Part shown: positions 59,842 through 64,000 of the stretch, piece by piece | How positions within the stretch are numbered: the first letter of the stretch is position 1 | Layout: every line of letters starts with the position of its first letter | NCBI GenBank assembly: GCA_017613735.1 | Contig: JAGADF010000009.1 | Span: forward strand, 310,001-374,000 | DNA length: 64,000 nucleotides | DNA from: Clostridia bacterium | GTDB lineage: Bacteria; Bacillota; Clostridia; Oscillospirales; Acutalibacteraceae | Direction: 5' to 3' | The notes under the pieces: model-generated | What the model saw: the letters and a program-made list of their open reading frames with translations, nothing else | Database searches by the model: none | Told to the model about the DNA's origin: nothing | Made by a program: the position numbers and the translations under genes

Positions 59842-60870
59842 CTAAATATCAAGTGTCTGCTGACCGGGCATTTCCATATTCATATGCTTATACCCGAGGG
59901 GCGTTACGACTCTTCCTCTTGGCGTTTTCGCTATAAAGCCAATCTGAAGAAGATAAGGTTCGTAAACATCCTCTATTGTAACGGATTCCTCGCCGATAGT
60001 TGCGGCTATTGTTTCAAGCCCGACGGGTCCGCCGTTATAATTCTTAATCATTGTCGAGAGCAAAAGGCGGTCAATGTTATCAAGACCCAATTTATCGATT
60101 TCCATTCTTGACAAAGCGATTTTTGCATTCTCCTCGGTTACAACTCCGTTGTCCATAACCTCAGCGAAGTCTCTTGCCCTTTTGAGAAGCCTGTTGGCAA
60201 TTCTCGGCGTGCCTCTCGAACGCGAGGCGATTTCCTCGGCGCCGTTTTTATCGATGGATATTTCAAGTATTCCCGCGCTTCGCTGAACAATCTGACTTAA
60301 CTGTTCGGTAGTATAAAGCTCAAGGCGAAGAATAACGCCGAATCTGTCGCGCAGCGGTGCCGAAAGTTGACCTGCTCTCGTGGTGGCGCCGACAAGAGTG
60401 AAATGAGGCAAATCAAGTCTTATCGAACGAGCCGAAGGACCTTTGCCGATAATGATATCGAGCGCATAATCCTCCATAGCGGGGTAAAGCACCTCTTCAA
60501 CCGCTCTTGAAAGACGGTGAATTTCGTCAATGAAAAGCACGTCGCCGTCATTAAGGTTGGTAAGAAGAGCCGCAAGGTCACCCGGCTTTTCAATAGCGGG
60601 GCCCGAGGTAACTCTTATCTGAACGCCCATTTCATTCGCAATAATTCCCGCAAGCGTCGTTTTACCGAGTCCGGGAGGGCCGTAAAGCAGGACGTGGTCA
60701 AGAGTCTCGCCCCTGTTTTTAGCCGCTTCAATATAGATTTTCAGGTTTTCCTTAGCCTTATCCTGACCGATATATTCGGTTAATACCTTAGGTCTTAACG
60801 ATATTTCGGTTTCGGAATCCGCGCTTGTAAAACCCGGTGTTACAATTCTTTCGTTATTATCAAATTCCAT
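59842..60870 (-). CDS. ruvB: Holliday junction branch migration helicase RuvB
   Basis: The 342-residue AAA+ motor drives Holliday junction migration with RuvA. It has [18 protein letters not shown], Walker [10 protein letters not shown] near 66, Walker [10 protein letters not shown] and the C-terminal winged helix ([10 protein letters not shown]). It follows ruvA by 3 nt. The ruvCAB order as one operon is typical of clostridia. Confidence 0.97.
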   Translation of the reverse strand: MEFDNNERIVTPGFTSADSETEISLRPKVLTEYIGQDKAKENLKIYIEAAKNRGETLDHVLLYGPPGLGKTTLAGIIANEMGVQIRVTSGPAIEKPGDLAALLTNLNDGDVLFIDEIHRLSRAVEEVLYPAMEDYALDIIIGKGPSARSIRLDLPHFTLVGATTRAGQLSAPLRDRFGVILRLELYTTEQLSQIVQRSAGILEISIDKNGAEEIASRSRGTPRIANRLLKRARDFAEVMDNGVVTEENAKIALSRMEIDKLGLDNIDRLLLSTMIKNYNGGPVGLETIAATIGEESVTIEDVYEPYLLQIGFIAKTPRGRVVTPLGYKHMNMEMPGQQTLDI

Positions 60871-60873
60871 TGG

Positions 60874-61482
60874 TTACACCTGCTTAGAAAGTTGTTTTAA
60901 AGCCTGCTTGATTATTTCTTCAACCGAAAGCGATTTATCGGTCTTGCTGACGGCGGTTGCAGCTTCACTCTGTGAATAGCCGAGCATGGTAAGAGCGGAA
61001 ATCGCTTCCGCAGTATTGCCGCCCGACGAAACAGAGGCGACCTGAGCACTCGAGGCGTCAAAGATTTCAGCCATATTTCCGGAAGCGACCTTGTCCTTAA
61101 GCTCCATAACAATTCTCTGGGCTTTTTTGGCGCCGATTCCCTGAGCGGTAGCAATAACCTTATAGTCGCCCGAAGCGATTGCAAGCGAAAGCTCGTCGGG
61201 ATTAAGCACAGATAAAATCGCAAGAGCCATTTTCGGACCGATACCGGAGATGCTTATAAGAAGCTTAAAGCATTCTAGCTCTCTTTCGGTAGAAAAACCG
61301 AAAAGGTCAAGCGCGTCCTCCCTGACGTTGAGATAGGTATAAACAGTTACCTCCTCGCCCGTTTTGGAAACCTGTTTTAAAGTATTCATACTTGTCTGAC
61401 AGTTAAACGCAACGCCGCCGCAGGAAACAGCCACCGAAGAAGCGTCAAAGCGTACAACCGTACCCGTAAGTGAATAAAACAT
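60874..61482 (-). CDS. ruvA: Holliday junction branch migration protein RuvA
   Basis: The 202-residue protein has an N-terminal OB domain and tandem helix-hairpin-helix motifs (GIGPKMALAIL and GIGAKKAQRIV). A C-terminal three-helix domain binds RuvB. Tetramers clamp the Holliday junction. It is in the middle of the ruvCAB set. Confidence 0.97.
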   Translation of the reverse strand: MFYSLTGTVVRFDASSVAVSCGGVAFNCQTSMNTLKQVSKTGEEVTVYTYLNVREDALDLFGFSTERELECFKLLISISGIGPKMALAILSVLNPDELSLAIASGDYKVIATAQGIGAKKAQRIVMELKDKVASGNMAEIFDASSAQVASVSSGGNTAEAISALTMLGYSQSEAATAVSKTDKSLSVEEIIKQALKQLSKQV

Positions 61483-61491
61483 ATTTTCTCC

Positions 61492-62016
61492 TTATTTTTT
61501 AAGTAAAGACATTAAAGAACCGCTTGAATGAGCGTGACAGATAGCCATCGCGAGAGCGTCGGCGGTATCGTCGGGTTTAGGAATTTTTTCGAGGTTAAGA
61601 ATAACCCTTGTCATTTCCTGAACCTGTTTTTTCTCCGCCCTGCCGTAGCCTACGACGCTCTGTTTAACCTGAAGCGGAGTATACTCGAATGCCTGAATGC
61701 CGTTATTCTCGGCGGCGAGCATTATAACTCCCCTTGCCTGAGCGACGTCAATAACGGTTTTGGCATTCGTGTTATAAAACAGTTTTTCTATCGCCATCGC
61801 TTCGGGCTTATATTTGATAATCAGCTCATTAAGCGAATTATAAATAATTGCGAGTCTCTTATTAAAGGGTGTTTTGGCTTCGGTTGTAACTGCGCCGTAA
61901 TCAATAACGGAAAAGCGGTTTTTTTCGTAATTGATAATGCCGTAACCGACTATTGCGTAGCCTGGGTCAATACCGAGAATTACCGTAAAAATCACCTCTT
62001 TAACATAGTACTCCAT
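61492..62016 (-). CDS. ruvC: Crossover junction endodeoxyribonuclease RuvC
   Basis: This resolvase cuts Holliday junctions. Catalytic acidic residues lie in ILGIDPG, MAIEKLF and [14 protein letters not shown]. The open frame allows an ATG at 62016, but that is only about 7 nt from the predicted transcription start and has no ribosome site. A strong GAGGTGA (61998-61992) is followed 5 nt later by ACG at 61986, exactly where family members begin (VILGIDPG). An in-frame GTG at 61995 lacks a site. The true start is therefore uncertain; mature length is about 164 to 174. Confidence 0.93.
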   Translation of the reverse strand: MEYYVKEVIFTVILGIDPGYAIVGYGIINYEKNRFSVIDYGAVTTEAKTPFNKRLAIIYNSLNELIIKYKPEAMAIEKLFYNTNAKTVIDVAQARGVIMLAAENNGIQAFEYTPLQVKQSVVGYGRAEKKQVQEMTRVILNLEKIPKPDDTADALAMAICHAHSSGSLMSLLKK

Positions 62017-62029
62017 AATAATTCAATAT

Positions 62030-62058
62030 ATAATACCATAAATAGAGAAAATTATCAA
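62030..62058 (-). promoter_or_regulatory. Promoter of the ruvC to clpE operon
   Basis: TTGATA (62058-62053) and TATTAT (62035-62030) on the minus strand are 17 bp apart. It would initiate near 62023, and the next 13 genes lie close together on the same strand. Confidence 0.7.
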
Positions 62059-62069
62059 CAAAAAAACAC

Positions 62070-62106
62070 AAAAAAATCAGGTTTAAAGCAGATACTTTAA
62101 ACCTGA
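62070..62106 (-). terminator. Terminator after der
   Basis: A perfect 12-bp stem (62106-62095 with 62088-62077) and 6-nt loop are followed on the minus strand by TTTTTTTG. It lies 5 nt after the der stop. Confidence 0.9.
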
Positions 62107-62110
62107 AAAA

Positions 62111-63442
62111 TTATACGTCGTTATGCTTGCTTTCCCTTTCGCGGATTATATACCGCGTCGGAGTGCCCTCGAGACCGAAAACCTCGCGTATTCTGTTGTC
62201 AAGATACCGCTGATAGCTGTAATGGAAAAGGTCCTTGCGGTTTACGAAGCAGACAAATGTCGGCGGTCTCGTGGAAGCCTGAGTCATATAGTAAATCTTA
62301 AGCCTCCTGCCCTTATCCGTAGGCGGCTGAACGCGCAGAGTGGCTTCCGCAAGAATATCGTTTAGCATACCGGTAGAAATGCGCATGGAATTCTGGGTAT
62401 CGACAAAGTTTATAAGCTCAAAAAGGCGGTCAAGCCTCTGGCCCGTTTTAGCTGAAATAAAGATAATCGGCGCATAGGACATAAAGGAAAAATCGTTCAT
62501 AAGTTTCTTTCTTTCGGCGTCCATTGTTTTACCGTCTTTTTCAACGGCATCCCATTTATTAACGGCTATTATGCACGCCTTGCCCATTTCGTGAGCTATG
62601 CCCGCAACCTTTGAATCCTGTTCGGTAAAGCCTTCGGTCGCGTCAATCATAATGATACAAACCTCGGCTCTTTCGACAGCCATTTTAGCGCGGATTACAG
62701 AGTATTTTTCAATGTCGTCATAGACCTTGCTTTTTCTCCTGAGTCCTGCAGTATCAATGAAAACATATTTGCCGAATTCGTTTTCCACCTTACTGTCGAC
62801 GCTGTCGCGCGTGGTTCCCGCAATATCGGAAACAATCGTCCTCTCCTCGCCTGCAATACGGTTGACAAGCGAGCTTTTACCGACATTCGGTTTGCCGATA
62901 ACTGCGACGTTGATATAGTCTTTTTCTTCCTCTTTTTCGGCTTTGGGAAGATATTTGCAAACCTCGTCAAGCAGATCGCCCGTGCCGTGACCGTGAACGG
63001 CGGAAACGCCGACAGGGTCGCCGAGTCCGAGGTTGTAAAACTCATAGAATTCAGGCGGCGGTTCGCCTATTGAATCCATTTTATTAACGCATAGAACTAT
63101 TGGTTTTCCGCTCTTAAGAAGCATTGTCGCAACGTCGGAATCCGTAGCGACAACGCCCGAACGGATATCGGTTACAAGAATTATGGCATCGGCACTGTCA
63201 ATGGCAAGCTGAGCCTGACGGCGCATCTGGGAAAGAATAACATCGTCCGAATAAGGCTCTATGCCGCCGGTATCGACAAGCAAAAAGTCGTAATCGCGCC
63301 ATTCGCAGTCGCCGTAAATACGGTCTCTCGTAACGCCGGGAGTATCGTCGACAATTGAAAGACGTTTGCCGACAAGTTTATTGAAAAGCGTCGATTTGCC
63401 GACATTCGGTCTGCCGACAATTGCGACTACGGGACGAGCCAT
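62111..63442 (-). CDS. der: Ribosome biogenesis GTPase Der (EngA)
   Basis: The 443-residue protein has two tandem GTPase domains (GRPNVGKST near residue 9 and GKPNVGKSS near 183) and a C-terminal KH-like domain (KIYYMTQASTRPPTFV). It is essential for 50S subunit assembly. Its ATG overlaps the stop of the upstream DUF512 gene by one base, after a GGAGGTGG site. Confidence 0.97.
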   Translation of the reverse strand: MARPVVAIVGRPNVGKSTLFNKLVGKRLSIVDDTPGVTRDRIYGDCEWRDYDFLLVDTGGIEPYSDDVILSQMRRQAQLAIDSADAIILVTDIRSGVVATDSDVATMLLKSGKPIVLCVNKMDSIGEPPPEFYEFYNLGLGDPVGVSAVHGHGTGDLLDEVCKYLPKAEKEEEKDYINVAVIGKPNVGKSSLVNRIAGEERTIVSDIAGTTRDSVDSKVENEFGKYVFIDTAGLRRKSKVYDDIEKYSVIRAKMAVERAEVCIIMIDATEGFTEQDSKVAGIAHEMGKACIIAVNKWDAVEKDGKTMDAERKKLMNDFSFMSYAPIIFISAKTGQRLDRLFELINFVDTQNSMRISTGMLNDILAEATLRVQPPTDKGRRLKIYYMTQASTRPPTFVCFVNRKDLFHYSYQRYLDNRIREVFGLEGTPTRYIIRERESKHNDV

Positions 63443-64000
63443 TATTCCACCTCCAAAACCAAATCTACAAGCTGAGCTCCGTCGCAGGAGTTGGGAATGA
63501 TTTTAACATTCAGTTCTTTTTCAGCCTGTTCAAGAGTTATATCGTCAAGAAAAATCCCTTCGCTATGTACGGGGTAGTCGGCTTTGACCATGGCAGCCGA
63601 AATAAACAGAGCAGAGCCAAGGGGTTTTCCCTTTAACTGCGATATCAGATCCTGACCTGTAATCAAACCCGAAACGGTAATGTTTTTACCGAAGAATTTG
63701 TTTTCAATTTCGTAAACGTGTATATTAAGACCCTCAATTTTATTTTCAAGCGCGGTCATAACCTCGCTGAACAGAGGGTAAGCCGCCTTGCCGACCGCAA
63801 AAGAGATTTCGCAGTCCTTTCTTTTGACGTCGACTTTATCAAGGGCTTCATAAAACATAAGCTTAGTAAGAGTCCACATTCCCACGCCGTTTTCAAACTG
63901 GGGATAGTCCTCATAAAATTCGTTATCGGGCAATTCCCTGCCCGACTTAAGATAGAATTCATCGGCAGGAAAAGCAAGTCTCGTGCCGTTTTTCTTTTTG
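63442..64000 (-). CDS. DUF512 family protein (N-terminus beyond window)
   Basis: The frame is open from the right edge for 186 codons. The visible part carries the C-terminal DUF512 region: LAFPADEFYLKSGRELP, QFENGVGM and LITGQDLISQL. Full-length members also have an N-terminal PDZ-like and a radical-SAM-like part, which would lie outside. It is usually adjacent to der in clostridia. Function is unknown. Confidence 0.85.
   Translation of the reverse strand, partial: KKKNGTRLAFPADEFYLKSGRELPDNEFYEDYPQFENGVGMWTLTKLMFYEALDKVDVKRKDCEISFAVGKAAYPLFSEVMTALENKIEGLNIHVYEIENKFFGKNITVSGLITGQDLISQLKGKPLGSALFISAAMVKADYPVHSEGIFLDDITLEQAEKELNVKIIPNSCDGAQLVDLVLEVE

Overview
The window is a dense chromosomal segment of a spore-forming Gram-positive bacterium. 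It most likely belongs to the Clostridia (Bacillota), and the protein repertoire resembles the Oscillospirales/Ruminococcaceae. Evidence for sporulation is a complete spoIIIA operon (AA to AH), spoIIM, a CwlD-type amidase and a CotF-like coat protein. Typical Firmicutes features are a T-box riboswitch ahead of tyrS, strong GGAGG ribosome binding sites, TTG and GTG starts, and many promoters with near-consensus -35/-10 boxes 17 bp apart. Intergenic DNA is AT-rich. I see no transposase, prophage, CRISPR array, toxin system or biosynthetic gene cluster; almost everything is housekeeping.

Layout. 1-2.74 kb: YfhO-family membrane protein on the minus strand, cut by the left edge. 2.87-7.58 kb: spoIIIA operon. 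7.7-17 kb: plus-strand operon nusB, Kae1-like, xseA, xseB, ispA, dxs, tlyA, nadK, argR, recN, covering antitermination, isoprenoid precursors, NADP and DNA repair. 17-18.5 kb: T-box and tyrS. 18.5-21.3 kb (minus): asd-dapA-dapB for lysine and diaminopimelate, divergent from queA-tgt (queuosine), then yajC, a TIGR04086 membrane protein and spoIIM. 25.1-26.8 kb: xerD-like recombinase preceded by a 627-nt AT-rich gap. 26.8-29.9 kb (minus): cwlD, radA, a GME-fold protein and a small membrane protein. 30-32 kb: rpsB-tsf. 32.2-35.6 kb: ftsK and an MBL hydrolase. 35.8-40.5 kb (plus): acnA-icd-rex-trmL and a small anchored protein. 40.5-48.9 kb (minus): tmk, DUF2156, GNAT, DJ-1, formyltetrahydrofolate cycloligase, mltG, U32 peptidase, PBP and CotF-like. 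49.2-62 kb (minus): ruvC-ruvA-ruvB-glmM-methyltransferase-ecfA1-ecfA2-ecfT-truA-DUF5711-cvpA-pgsA-clpE and tRNA-Gly. 62-64 kb: der and a DUF512 protein cut by the right edge.

The most unusual stretch is 26.55-26.72 kb. A perfect-consensus promoter reads into a 28-bp perfect 11-6-11 dyad and further nested inverted repeats. This could be a small structured RNA, a long recombinase leader, or a dif-like recombination site. Other loci worth attention are: a 19-bp Rex-like operator at the acnA start site in an operon that encodes Rex; a terminator embedded in the spoIIM coding sequence; two terminators whose 3' arms carry the next gene's Shine-Dalgarno; a duplicated tRNA-Gly 3' end; a 116-nt spoIIIAA/spoIIIAB overlap; and a ruvC whose well-placed start codon reads ACG.

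All calls come from reading the sequence and recalled family knowledge; no database search was run.
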